Source: JBGOUJ01 sp041477005
GTDB lineage: Bacteria > Acidobacteriota > Terriglobia > Bryobacterales > JACQDG01
NCBI GenBank assembly: GCA_041477005.1
Contig: JBGOUJ010000011.1
Coordinates: forward strand, 1-35,633
Direction of reading: 5' to 3'
Length of the DNA stretch: 35,633 bases
Both the position numbers and the translations under genes were made by a program. Each line of letters opens with the position of its first letter. Position 1 is the stretch's first letter. Positions 14,931-22,582 of this stretch are shown here, in pieces. The notes below the pieces were generated by a model, which ran no database searches, had not been told where the DNA came from, and saw nothing but the letters and a program-made list of their open reading frames with translations.

Positions 14931-16206
14931 ATCGTTTCAGGTTGATCGCCTCCTGATTCAGCTCGTCGGCCGTGGTGATGACCCGCGCGTTGGCCTGGAA
15001 GCCGCGTTGGGCGGTCATCAGCGAGGTGAACTCCTTGGCGATGTCCACGTTGGAGAACTCGAGCGAGGCCCCCACCACCGACCCACGGCCGCCGGTGCCC
15101 GGCGTCCCGATGGCGGGCGTCCCCGACGCCGATGAGACGATGTAATTGTTGCCGCCCACCGCCGCCAGCGTCAGCGGGCTGATGAAAGTAGCCAGCGCGA
15201 CGCGCGCCAGCTCCTTGGTCTGCCCGTCGCTGAAGAGCCCTACCACCTTGCCGCCGTCGGTGATCGAGACGGTCGTCAACTGGGCGCTCGCCAGCCCGTC
15301 CTGAAAGCTCTTGGACACCGCCGAAGCCTGCGCGAACTGCGTGATGGTGGGGGCGCCCTGCGGATCGAGCAGGTTCCAGGTGATGTTCAGCGGAGCGGCT
15401 CCGTTCGCGAAGGGGGAGGCGCTACTGTCGATGGTGAGATCGTAGGGCGGTGGGGTGGGCGGCGGCGTGCCGGGATTCACCAGCACGCCGTTGCTGTCAA
15501 AGGTCACGGCCACCGGCGCCCCGGTCAAAATACTCTCGGTCGGATTGGCCGACCCCACGTCGGCGCCGGGAATGGTCACATCCAGGTTCCACCCCGTGGC
15601 GGTCTTCGTAAAGACAAAGGTCAGGATGTGCGGCGCCCCGAGCGAGTCGAACACCTGCAGGGGCGCCGAAAACGTACCCCCGGCGGTGGTCGTGGCGTCC
15701 AGGTTCAGCCCCATCCGCACCTTGGCGGTCGCCCGGGGGGAGAGCGTCTGGCCCACCGGAATCACGATATCGCCCACCGGCACATTGGTATTCACGTTGC
15801 CCGCGGCATCCTCCACCCAGCCCTGCACCAGGTCGGAGGAACTGGTGATCAGTTGCCCCTGCGAGTTGAGCTGGAAGTTCCCGGCGCGGGTGAACTGGAC
15901 CGCATCGCCCCGGCGCAGGATGAAGAATCCCGCTCCCTGAATGGCTGCATCGAGCAGGCCGCTGGTGTTTTGAATAGTGCCCTGATCGAATTGCCGGATC
16001 ACATTGATGGGCGCTGTGCCCAGACCGATCTGAAACGGAACGCCGGCCTGGTCCTGGCCCACCTGCTGATAGATCAGGTCGCTAAACTCCGCCGAGCTCG
16101 TCTTGAACGCAAGGGTATTCAGGTTCGCCAGGTTGTTGGCAATCACGTCCACGGCCGAGGCGCTGTTGCGGAGTCCGGATAGAGCCGTCGAGAAGGAGGA
16201 TGGCAT
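14929..16206 (-). CDS. flgE: flagellar hook protein FlgE
   Basis: A 425-residue hook subunit. The N-terminus STALSGLRNSASAVDVIANN and LANLNTLAFKTSSAEFSDL is the conserved rod/hook D0 region, and the C-terminus SLMTAQRGFQANARVITTAD with LNQEAINLKR is the matching helix. Between them lie flagellar basal-body domains (GAGFFILRRGDAVQFTRAGN) and a FlgE D2-like region, plus a Pro-rich loop (PPPTPPP, about 285). The start at 16206 is supported by AGGAGA 7 nt upstream. It is smaller than many acidobacterial-type exported axial proteins and lacks the IN-type module present in FlgK, FlgL and FliD. Confidence 0.95.
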   Translation of the reverse strand: MPSSFSTALSGLRNSASAVDVIANNLANLNTLAFKTSSAEFSDLIYQQVGQDQAGVPFQIGLGTAPINVIRQFDQGTIQNTSGLLDAAIQGAGFFILRRGDAVQFTRAGNFQLNSQGQLITSSSDLVQGWVEDAAGNVNTNVPVGDIVIPVGQTLSPRATAKVRMGLNLDATTTAGGTFSAPLQVFDSLGAPHILTFVFTKTATGWNLDVTIPGADVGSANPTESILTGAPVAVTFDSNGVLVNPGTPPPTPPPYDLTIDSSASPFANGAAPLNITWNLLDPQGAPTITQFAQASAVSKSFQDGLASAQLTTVSITDGGKVVGLFSDGQTKELARVALATFISPLTLAAVGGNNYIVSSASGTPAIGTPGTGGRGSVVGASLEFSNVDIAKEFTSLMTAQRGFQANARVITTADELNQEAINLKR

Positions 16207-16250
16207 GGGTTTTCTCCTGTAAGCGTTCTCCCGCAAAGGGTTCGGTTTGG

Positions 16251-16568
16251 TTAGGCGGCGCCGGCGCCCCGACCGCCGGCTCCGGCCGCCGCCCCGTTGG
16301 AGGTGCTCGGCGGCGACCCGGCCGGCGGCGAGGCGGGCTGGAGCTCAGCCCGGATCGCGATCAATTGTTCCAGGGTGTTGAATTGGGCCAACTGGCTCAC
16401 AAACTCCGTACCCTTCTGCGGGTCGAGCGGATTCTGCGTGCGCAGCTCGGCCACTAGAAGCTGCAAGAACGTGTCGGTGCCAGCCTGCGCCGCCGGGCTC
16501 GACCCGGAGCCGCTCGGCTGAGCCGAAGGTCCGGCCGCGGGGACCGGTAGTGGATTCAGAGTCGTCAT
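16251..16568 (-). CDS. flgD: minimal hook-cap scaffold protein FlgD
   Basis: A 105-residue FlgD that contains only the N-terminal scaffold domain: DTFLQLLVAELRTQNPLDPQ and FVSQLAQFNTLEQLIAI are diagnostic. Normal FlgD has a further C-terminal Ig/Tudor-like region of about 100 residues, which is absent here. The protein ends in a Pro/Ser/Gly/Ala tail (residues about 80-105). The ATG at 16568 has AAGGAGG about 9 nt upstream, one of the strongest ribosome sites in the window. It lies between fliK and flgE, as expected. Confidence 0.9.
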   Translation of the reverse strand: MTTLNPLPVPAAGPSAQPSGSGSSPAAQAGTDTFLQLLVAELRTQNPLDPQKGTEFVSQLAQFNTLEQLIAIRAELQPASPPAGSPPSTSNGAAAGAGGRGAGAA

Positions 16569-16586
16569 CGTCAGGTTCCTCCTTTG

Positions 16587-16631
16587 GTTGCTTGCCCTTT
16601 GCTTGTACTTGCCTGCCATTTGCCTGGCGTC
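16587..16631. repeat. degenerate 11-bp direct repeats upstream of flgD
   Basis: About four units of the type ttgcttgccct, ttgcttgtact, tgcctgccatt and tgcctggcgtc run in series in the fliK-flgD spacer. Confidence 0.6.
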
Positions 16632-16709
16632 GCTCGTGCTGGCCCGCTGGTGCTTCGACGGACCTCCCGTTCTCGGCTCGCCGCCCCGCTCGTGGGGCCC
16701 CCTCGCGCC

Positions 16710-18782
16710 TCAGGGATCGAGCGAGAAGACGGCGGGCGTCTGATCGGATCGCGGCGGCGGACGCCGCGCGCGCGGGCCCGGTTCTCCGCTGCCGCGCCGC
16801 TGTTGCTGACCGCTCGTCGACCAACCCAGGCTCGCCTCGCTCCCGCTCCGAGCGGCCTGCGAGATGTCCCAGCCCCGCTCGCCGAGCCGGTCGAGCAGCG
16901 AGGGCAGCGATCCGGCCAGCAGCGTCCGCAGCGGCTGGCTGTCGCAGCGCACGGCCACCTGGACCAGCCCGCCGCGCTCCATCACCCGCACCGCAACGCG
17001 TCCGAGACTGTCCGGGTGCAGCAGAATCTCGACCCGCGCCCCGCCGGGAACGTTTCGCAGAACGGCATTTTCGACAAGCGACCGGCCCAGAATCGGCTCG
17101 TTCTGGACGGTCGGGCCGGAGTCTGCGGGCCCGGCAGCAGTCGACGGGACCGCCTCGCGAGCCTGCGGCGTGACCGCGCCCGCGCTCGCCGCGGCAGTGG
17201 GGGCGCCGGTATCCGATCTTGGCGCCGCCTCCCCTTTTGGGACCGTCTCCTCTGGAGGCGCAGCGATCCGTATCGTGGCCGGCAGCGCCGCCGGCTGGGA
17301 CGAGTTGAGCCGCCCCAGGTCCTGCGGCTCGGCCCAAGACCGAGCCCCCGAGCGATCGTCTCCCGGTTGTCCGGTTGCCTCTCGTCCCGGCGCCTCTGTT
17401 CCCGGCCCCTCCGGTTCGGTCCGGGGCGAGCCGCCTGGCAGAGGCGTCTTCCCGGAAGCAGCAGGAGGGGTCGAGACCGCCTTCACCTCGGCCTGCGGCC
17501 CGGTGAGGACCGCAGTCTCGAAGCGGGCTTCGCCCCCACCCTCAGGCCGCGCCGCATCCACGGGCTGGCCCTGGAAACCGATCGGCTGCTCGGCTCTGGC
17601 GGTCTTCGGGCGCAGCGGACTCTCGCGCGATTCTCCGGGCAACACGGCAGTCGCGGCCGCGCCAGCCCCGGATGGAGCTTCCGGCGCCGTGCCGACCGTT
17701 TGCAGGGAGGGCGGTTGCGAGCCCACGGCCTCGCGCAAGCGGGCATCCAACGTGAAGGCGGTCAGCGACTGGCCCGCGCGGGCAGGTTCGGCCGTACTGA
17801 CCGCGGGTCCAGCCCCGGCGGCCGGGGGGACCGGCGCCGCCGGCGCGGCCGCCTCGAGCCGCGAAGCGGTGAGCGCCACGGCCACCGGATTGGCCGCCGA
17901 GGCGACAGGGGCCGCGGGCGGCGGTCCAGCCGAGAGAGGTGCGACATTGCTGGCGGGCTGCGGCGCGGCTGGCGGAGCGGCCTTTGCCGGTCGTTCTACT
18001 CGCGCGCCAGCCGATCCTGAGCCGGCCTCGAGCCACGCGGCCCCTGATAGCAACGCCCCCTTTTGAACGAGAGATAGGCGGTTCGAAGCGGCTTGAACGA
18101 GAGATAGGCGGTTCGAAGCGGCAGCGCTCGCCCCCGCCGGCGACGCCGCGGAGCGACCCGGTTTGAGATCCGGCTCACCCAGCGCCGCCAGGGCGAGATC
18201 TCTCGCCACGATCAGTCGCGCGGCGGGCCGAGCCGGCGGGTCTTTAGATACTATCACTGCCTTTGTGGGCGGGACCGGCGGGGCCTGGGCCATCCAGCCG
18301 GCCAACAGAGCCATCAGCCAGCCGTCGTTTCCCGTCTCCAGCGCACTCGCCCCCGATCCGGGATCGCTCGCCGGGCGCGTGCGGATTGCTCCCGGGCTCC
18401 GAAGGGAGCCAGCCTCGATGGTGGAGCCGGCAGCGCCTCCTGGCTGGGGCGCGGCTTCTCCCGACCGCGACGCTGCGGGGCGCAGCGTCGCTTGTCCGGG
18501 CTGCGTTGGCGCCGCTCCCGACCCTATCGCGGTTTGTGCCGACCGCAGCGCTGCTCCTGGTGGCTGCGGCACTGCTTCTGCCGGCAGCGGCACTTCGGCC
18601 GGCGATGGTGCTCCTCCCGGTAGCGGCGCTTCTGCCGCCGGCGTTTCTTCTCCCAACTGCGGTGCGGCCTCTGCTGGCCGCGGCGCTCTTTCTGCCTGCT
18701 GCGGCGCCGCGAAGGAGCTCGGTGTTCTCACCGGATAGGGAAGCGCCCCGAGGGCCGCCAGGGGCAAAGCCGCGCTTGGCAT
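16710..18782 (-). CDS. fliK: flagellar hook-length control protein FliK
   Basis: A 690-residue FliK, the export-switch ruler. Residues about 1-550 are Pro/Ala/Gly/Glu low-complexity sequence with no fold that I recognise. The C-terminal Flg_hook domain is clear at about residues 575-650: ARVEILLHPDSLGRVAVRVM, then VAVRCDSQPLRTLLAGSLPS and LLDRLGERGWDIS. A basic Pro/Arg tail of about 40 residues follows. It is long compared with enterobacterial FliK (405), consistent with linker expansion; a 30-bp duplication is still visible at 18063. The start is uncertain: the ATG at 18782 lies about 3 nt from the predicted start point of a sigma-54 promoter and has only a poor ribosome site, but no better downstream start was found. 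Confidence 0.88.
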   Translation of the reverse strand: MPSAALPLAALGALPYPVRTPSSFAAPQQAERAPRPAEAAPQLGEETPAAEAPLPGGAPSPAEVPLPAEAVPQPPGAALRSAQTAIGSGAAPTQPGQATLRPAASRSGEAAPQPGGAAGSTIEAGSLRSPGAIRTRPASDPGSGASALETGNDGWLMALLAGWMAQAPPVPPTKAVIVSKDPPARPAARLIVARDLALAALGEPDLKPGRSAASPAGASAAASNRLSLVQAASNRLSLVQKGALLSGAAWLEAGSGSAGARVERPAKAAPPAAPQPASNVAPLSAGPPPAAPVASAANPVAVALTASRLEAAAPAAPVPPAAGAGPAVSTAEPARAGQSLTAFTLDARLREAVGSQPPSLQTVGTAPEAPSGAGAAATAVLPGESRESPLRPKTARAEQPIGFQGQPVDAARPEGGGEARFETAVLTGPQAEVKAVSTPPAASGKTPLPGGSPRTEPEGPGTEAPGREATGQPGDDRSGARSWAEPQDLGRLNSSQPAALPATIRIAAPPEETVPKGEAAPRSDTGAPTAAASAGAVTPQAREAVPSTAAGPADSGPTVQNEPILGRSLVENAVLRNVPGGARVEILLHPDSLGRVAVRVMERGGLVQVAVRCDSQPLRTLLAGSLPSLLDRLGERGWDISQAARSGSEASLGWSTSGQQQRRGSGEPGPRARRPPPRSDQTPAVFSLDP
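18063..18122 (-). repeat. exact 30-bp tandem duplication in fliK
   Basis: Two identical 30-bp units (18063-18092 and 18093-18122) encode AASNRLSLVQ twice in the low-complexity part of FliK. Identity of the copies argues for a recent event. Confidence 0.95.
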
Positions 18783-18794
18783 GTCGGGGCTGTG

Positions 18795-18811
18795 TGCAAG
18801 CAGCGTGCCGG
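18795..18811 (-). promoter_or_regulatory. candidate sigma-54 promoter of fliK
   Basis: On the minus strand the site reads CCGGCACGCTGCTTGCA. The consensus YTGGCACG-N4-TTGCW is matched except for the T before GG. The GG (-24) and GC (-12) are exactly 10 nt apart. The predicted start point is near 18785, almost on the fliK ATG at 18782. Confidence 0.55.
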
Positions 18812-18953
18812 AAGGCCAGCGTGCTCATTTTGCAGGTTTTGGGTCGGGGGGAGGCGCCGCTCGGGCCGCCAAGAAAATGGCGACCGACAAAAACACCTCG
18901 CGCCCCGACCAAACCCGCCGCCGAATTTGCAAAGGTTTGTCCCTCTTTCGCAC

Positions 18954-18969
18954 TGGCTGCCGAATTGCA
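18954..18969 (+). promoter_or_regulatory. candidate sigma-54 promoter of flgF
   Basis: The site TGGCTGCCGAATTGCA has -24 GG and -12 GC separated by 10 nt and a full TTGCA; three of the less critical -24 positions differ. The predicted start point is near 18980, about 2 nt before the flgF ATG, so the mRNA would be essentially leaderless. Confidence 0.4.
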
Positions 18970-18981
18970 CGGTCGCCGCGC

Positions 18982-19716
18982 ATGGACCAAGCGTTGCTGA
19001 CCGCCGCCGCCGGACTGCGCTCCCGTTTGGAGACACTCGATCTGGTCGGCAACAACATCGCCAATGCCGCCACGGCCGGTTTCAAGGCGGACCGCGAATT
19101 CTACAACCTGTTTGTGGCAGCCGAAGCGGAGGCGAACGACGCCGGCGATATCACCTGGATGCCGGTGGTCGAGGGCTCAGCGATCGATTTTCGCCAGGCG
19201 GTGCTAACGCCGACCGCCGCGCCGCTCGACGTAGCGCTTGAGGGGCCGGGCTTCTTTGTCGTCCAGAGTCCGCAGGGACCGCTCTATACCCGCAACGGCA
19301 GTTTCCGGCGGGGGCGCAGCGGGCGCCTGGAAACGGTGGAGGGGTTTGCGGTGGCCGGCGACCGCGGCCCGCTCGATCTGCCGCCAGGGGAAGTCAACAT
19401 CGCGAGCGACGGCACGGTCTCGGTGGGGCAGCAGCCGGTGGGCCGGCTGCGCCTGGTCGAGTTTCCCTCGACCCGCAGTCTCGGCAAGATAGGGCAGAGC
19501 TACTTTCGCTCGACCGATCCGGCGCCGCCGGCCGCCGCTGCTCACACCGCAACGCAGCAAGGGCATCTCGAGGCGGCCAACGTCAACCCGGCCGAAACGG
19601 CGGTCCGTCTGGTCGAGGTGGCCCGGCAGTTTGAGATGCTCACCCGCGCCGTCTCCCTGGTGGCCAACGAGATGAACCGCCGGGTGATCGACCAGATCCC
19701 CGGGGCTGGCGGTTAG
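18982..19716 (+). CDS. flgF: flagellar proximal-rod protein FlgF
   Basis: A 244-residue flagellar basal-body rod protein. The N-terminus MDQALLTAAAGLRSRLETLD followed by NNIANAATAGFKADREFY is the conserved rod motif. GPGFFVVQSPQGPLYTRNGS is the central FlgE/F/G signature, and the C-terminal helix begins EAANVNPAETAVRLVEVARQ. Length and sequence fit FlgF better than FlgG, whose gene follows. It is the first gene of the plus-strand block, diverging from fliK across 199 bp. The homologous start is the ATG at 18982; frames extending upstream translate the promoter region. Confidence 0.92.
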   Translation: MDQALLTAAAGLRSRLETLDLVGNNIANAATAGFKADREFYNLFVAAEAEANDAGDITWMPVVEGSAIDFRQAVLTPTAAPLDVALEGPGFFVVQSPQGPLYTRNGSFRRGRSGRLETVEGFAVAGDRGPLDLPPGEVNIASDGTVSVGQQPVGRLRLVEFPSTRSLGKIGQSYFRSTDPAPPAAAAHTATQQGHLEAANVNPAETAVRLVEVARQFEMLTRAVSLVANEMNRRVIDQIPGAGG

Positions 19717-19724
19717 CCCCATGC

Positions 19725-19765
19725 GAGATCAGAGATGAGAGAAGAGAGATGAGGGATGACAGAGG
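19725..19765. repeat. degenerate gagatgag repeats between flgF and flgG
   Basis: The purine-rich run has words gagatcag, agatgaga, gagagatgag and ggatgaca in series. It ends in the flgG ribosome site (GGAGG at about 19764). Confidence 0.6.
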
Positions 19766-19777
19766 AGGAACCAGACT

Positions 19778-20569
19778 GTGATTCGCGCGCTTTACAGCGC
19801 CGCCAGCGGCATGTCGGCGCAGCAGTTGAACATCGACAACATCGCCAATAACCTGGCCAACGCCAACACCGCCGGCTTCAAGCACCGGCGGGCGCAGTTT
19901 CAGGACCTGCTCTACCAGACCATACTTGCTCCGGGTACCGCCGCGGGCCAGCAGACGGTCGTGCCTTCGGGGCTGCAACTGGGTCTGGGGGCGCGGCCGG
20001 TCGCCAACGAGATCATCTTCTCCCAGGGAGACTTTATCTCGACCGGCAACCCACTCGACCTGGTGATCGAGGGTCAGGGGTTCTTTCAGATCCGGCTGCC
20101 CACCGGGGACCTGGCTTACACCCGGGCCGGGGCGTTTCATCTGGACCGCGATGGCAACATCGTCACCGCCGATGGCGACGCGCTCGAGCCGCAGATTACC
20201 CTGCCCCGCGATGCTTTGAGCGTGTCGATCGCCTCCGACGGCACGGTCAGCTTTACCCAACCGGGCCAAACGCAGGCCCAGCAGGGAGGAGGCTTCCAGC
20301 TCGCCTCGTTCCCGAACCCGGGCGGCCTGAACGCTTTGGGCCGGAACCTGTTCCAGCCCACCCAGGCCTCGGGCGATCCGACCCTGGGCACACCCGGAGG
20401 ACTGGAGGGACTCGGCCGGCTGCTCCAAGGCAATCTCGAGGGATCGAATGTAAGCGTGGTCGAAGAGTTTATCAACATGATCGTAAGCCAGCGGGCCTAC
20501 GAGGCGTCGAGCAAGGCGGTGCGGGCGGCCGATGAGATGTACCAGCAGGCAAACGACATTGTACGCTAA
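19778..20569 (+). CDS. flgG: flagellar distal-rod protein FlgG
   Basis: A 263-residue distal rod subunit. The N-terminus IRALYSAASGMSAQQLNIDN and NLANANTAGFKHRRAQFQDL is classic FlgG. GQGFFQIRLPTGDLAYTRAG is the middle signature and the C-terminus is EGSNVSVVEEFINMIVSQRA with YEASSKAVRAADEMYQQAN. Translation starts at GTG (19778) with GGAGG about 9 nt upstream; the FlgG family fixes this start. It lies 61 bp after flgF. Confidence 0.97.
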   Translation: MIRALYSAASGMSAQQLNIDNIANNLANANTAGFKHRRAQFQDLLYQTILAPGTAAGQQTVVPSGLQLGLGARPVANEIIFSQGDFISTGNPLDLVIEGQGFFQIRLPTGDLAYTRAGAFHLDRDGNIVTADGDALEPQITLPRDALSVSIASDGTVSFTQPGQTQAQQGGGFQLASFPNPGGLNALGRNLFQPTQASGDPTLGTPGGLEGLGRLLQGNLEGSNVSVVEEFINMIVSQRAYEASSKAVRAADEMYQQANDIVR

Positions 20570-20620
20570 ACAGCACGCCCGACGTCTCTGCGCACCACCC
20601 GTCGTTTGGCCGGGTGTGTA

Positions 20621-20654
20621 TTCTGACTTCCGGCTTCCGCCTTCTGGCTTCCTG
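20621..20654. repeat. degenerate ttctggctt repeats between flgG and flgA
   Basis: Units ttctgacttccgg, cttccgccttctgg and cttcctg run in series immediately before the flgA coding region. The frame of flgA is open through them. Confidence 0.6.
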
Positions 20655-20681
20655 TTTAGTAATTACTGGGTTCGCTGGATC

Positions 20682-21638
20682 GTGCTCGGGGTGGCGGGAG
20701 CACTCGCCGCCGGCCAGGGTGTAGTGACCCTCGAAGTCGAGCACGACCACGTGACCGCCGCGGACCTCGCTCGGATCATGCCCCAGTGGGGCGAGGCGCC
20801 GGGTGAAACCGAAGTCCTCTACGCGCCGGCCCCGGGGTTGGCGCGGGACTTGTTGGCCTCGGAAATCGCGCGGCTGGCAGCGCGGTGCGGGGTTAGCCCG
20901 GACCCAAGCGGGCGGTGGCCCGAGCGGGTGCGGCTGAGCCGGCGGATGCGGCGGCTCGAGAGCACGGAGGCGGCCGCGGCCCTGGCCGAAGTGCTCGCCC
21001 GCCGCTACCGGATTTCTCCCGAGGACATCGGAGTCGAGCTGGTCGGATTCCAGGCGCCGGCGGTCCCGGCCGGAGAGCTGCGCTTTCGCGCCGGGGAGGC
21101 GTTCCACCGTCCGGGCGAGCTGGTAACGATGCCGCTGGTGTGGGTGAGCGGCGACGGGCGTAGCGGCACGTTATGGCTGCGGGCGCGGCTAGGCGTTCGC
21201 GAGCGCTACGCGGTGGCCGCCCGGGCGATCGAGCCGCGCTCGCTGATCGGGCCCGCCGACCTGGTGCTTCGAGAGGGCGAGATCGATTCTCCGCCGGACC
21301 GGTGGGTGCTCGAGCCGGCCCAAGCCGTGGGCAAGACCCTGGCGCGCCGGGTCGCGGCGGGAGAGAAGATCCCGCGGGGCTTCCTCATCGCCCCGAAGAC
21401 CATCGAGCGCGGGGCCGTGGTCGAGCTGCGCCTGGCTCGGGGACCGATCGAGCTGCGCGTGCCGGGACGCGCCGAGCAGTCGGGCTCCGTCGGCGAGCGG
21501 CTGGCCTTCCGAAACCTGACCACCGGCCGGCGGGTTACCGGGCAACTGGCCGACGCGCACAGCGCGGAAGTCATTCTCACGAAGGACGCACCCTCAAATG
21601 ACGCAGCAGGGGGCAAGCAGGCAGGAGGCAAACAATGA
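20682..21638 (+). CDS. flgA: P-ring chaperone FlgA (SAF domain)
   Basis: FlgA is a periplasmic chaperone for P-ring assembly by FlgI, encoded two genes downstream. From the GTG at 20682 the product is 318 residues. The first hydrophobic stretch (VLGVAGALAAGQ) is a short, weak signal peptide. The C-terminal SAF-type region is clear: YAVAARAIEPRSLIGPADLV, then PAQAVGKTLARRVAAGEKI, then AVVELRLARGPIELRVPG and GERLAFRNLTTGRRVTGQL. The start is uncertain because the same frame is open to 20532 through the repeat spacer and no clear ribosome site is seen. The C-terminal tail (GGKQAGGKQ) is a small duplication that also carries the ribosome site of flgH, and the stop overlaps the flgH start (ATGA). 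Confidence 0.85.
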   Translation: MLGVAGALAAGQGVVTLEVEHDHVTAADLARIMPQWGEAPGETEVLYAPAPGLARDLLASEIARLAARCGVSPDPSGRWPERVRLSRRMRRLESTEAAAALAEVLARRYRISPEDIGVELVGFQAPAVPAGELRFRAGEAFHRPGELVTMPLVWVSGDGRSGTLWLRARLGVRERYAVAARAIEPRSLIGPADLVLREGEIDSPPDRWVLEPAQAVGKTLARRVAAGEKIPRGFLIAPKTIERGAVVELRLARGPIELRVPGRAEQSGSVGERLAFRNLTTGRRVTGQLADAHSAEVILTKDAPSNDAAGGKQAGGKQ

Positions 21639-22345
21639 CGCAAGCGGAGCGCCGGCTCTTGGTTCCGGCGGGATTTCTAGCGGCCTTGGTGGTCGTTTCC
21701 TGGGTGGGAGGGTCCAGTATCGGGGCGGCGGCCCCGCAGGAGACTACGCCGCTCGACCGCTACATCGAGGAGGCGCAACGGACCGCGCACCACAGTCCGG
21801 CTTCGAGCGGCTCGCTGTGGGTCACCCAGGGGCCGCTGGCCGACCTGGCGGGCGATACACGGGCGCGAAGTGTCAATGACCTGGTCACCATTGTGGTGGT
21901 CGAGCAGAACACGGCCTCGAGCAAGGGAACGACGTCGAGCTCCCGCAAATCGAGCGCCAACGCCGGCATCTCCTCCATTTACGGAAAGGTTTCCACGCCG
22001 CTCTCGAACCTGCTGACCACCGCCGGCGCCAACTCGCTCGACGGCAGCGGCACCACCACCCGCAACACGGCGATCTCGACGCGGATGAGCGCCCGCATCA
22101 CTCAAGTGCTGCCCAACGGCTATCTGGTAGTCGAGGGCAACAAGGACGTGCTGGTGAACGCGGAGCGGCAAATGGTGACCGTGCGGGGCGTGGTCCGCCC
22201 TTCCGATCTCGCCCGTGACAACTCGGTCCCGTCGGATCGGCTGGCGGAGATGCAGATTCGGGTTAACGGCAAAGGAGTGGTTAACGACGCCATCAAGCGG
22301 CCGTTCTTCCTCTACCGGCTGCTGCTGGGATTGCTGCCGTTCTGA
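21635..22345 (+). CDS. flgH: flagellar L-ring protein FlgH
   Basis: A 236-residue L-ring subunit, showing that the cell has an outer membrane. The conserved core is GSLWVTQGPLADLAGDTRAR, then NDLVTIVVVEQNTASSKGTT, then RMSARITQVLPNGYLVVEGN and VRGVVRPSDL. The N-terminus has a hydrophobic signal (FLAALVVVSWVGGSSIGAAA) but no cysteine at all. The lipobox that makes FlgH a lipoprotein in many species is therefore missing, and it is presumably cleaved by signal peptidase I. GGAGG lies 8 nt before the ATG, inside the end of flgA. The C-terminal FFLYRLLLGLLPF has decayed copies downstream. Confidence 0.94.
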   Translation: MTQAERRLLVPAGFLAALVVVSWVGGSSIGAAAPQETTPLDRYIEEAQRTAHHSPASSGSLWVTQGPLADLAGDTRARSVNDLVTIVVVEQNTASSKGTTSSSRKSSANAGISSIYGKVSTPLSNLLTTAGANSLDGSGTTTRNTAISTRMSARITQVLPNGYLVVEGNKDVLVNAERQMVTVRGVVRPSDLARDNSVPSDRLAEMQIRVNGKGVVNDAIKRPFFLYRLLLGLLPF

Positions 22346-22575
22346 AGCGGTGACGTGAAAACACATCGGCGCTTGCTGGAGTCGCTCCGGGGTCTTATGG
22401 GACTGCCTGGCGCCATGGCCCAGGCCCCGGGATGTGCGTCTGCTCGGTAGTGGGTCACTTTGTTTTGCAAGACGACGGACCTGAGGGCAAATTTGCCCTC
22501 AGGCCGGCAAACTGACTCACTGCCGTCTGCTGCGGTCGCTTTCTGGGGTCTGATGGGGCTACTACCGTTCTCAAG
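22318..22575 (+). repeat. degenerate triplication of the flgH 3' end
   Basis: The end of flgH (ctgctgctgggattgctg, then ccgttctgaagcggtgac) has two decayed relatives in the flgH-flgI spacer. One is near 22370-22402 (tgctggagtcgctccggg, then tcttatgggactgcc). The other is near 22527-22575 (tgctgcggtcgctttctggg, then ctactaccgttctcaagg). CCGTTCT and GGTGAC are kept in the first and last copies. Confidence 0.6.
22480..22503. promoter_or_regulatory. 24-bp perfect palindrome inside a larger inverted repeat
   Basis: The two 12-bp halves (cctgagggcaaa and tttgccctcagg) are exactly complementary. Outside them, agtgggtca (about 22449) can pair with tgactcact (about 22512), and tttgc with gcaaa. In RNA this gives a strong stem between flgH and flgI. 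No U-run follows, so a simple intrinsic terminator is unlikely; a dyad protein site or a decayed small element are alternatives. Confidence 0.6.
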
Positions 22576-22582
22576 GGGTGAC

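Noticed and set aside
16584..18066. Plus-strand frames of 400-478 codons opposite fliK
   Set aside because: They are shadows of the stop-poor low-complexity fliK sequence; no ribosome site and no homology recognised.
22460..22582. N-terminal extension of FlgI from an upstream ATG
   Set aside because: The added 41 codons translate the palindrome and decayed flgH copies, and would bury the signal peptide.
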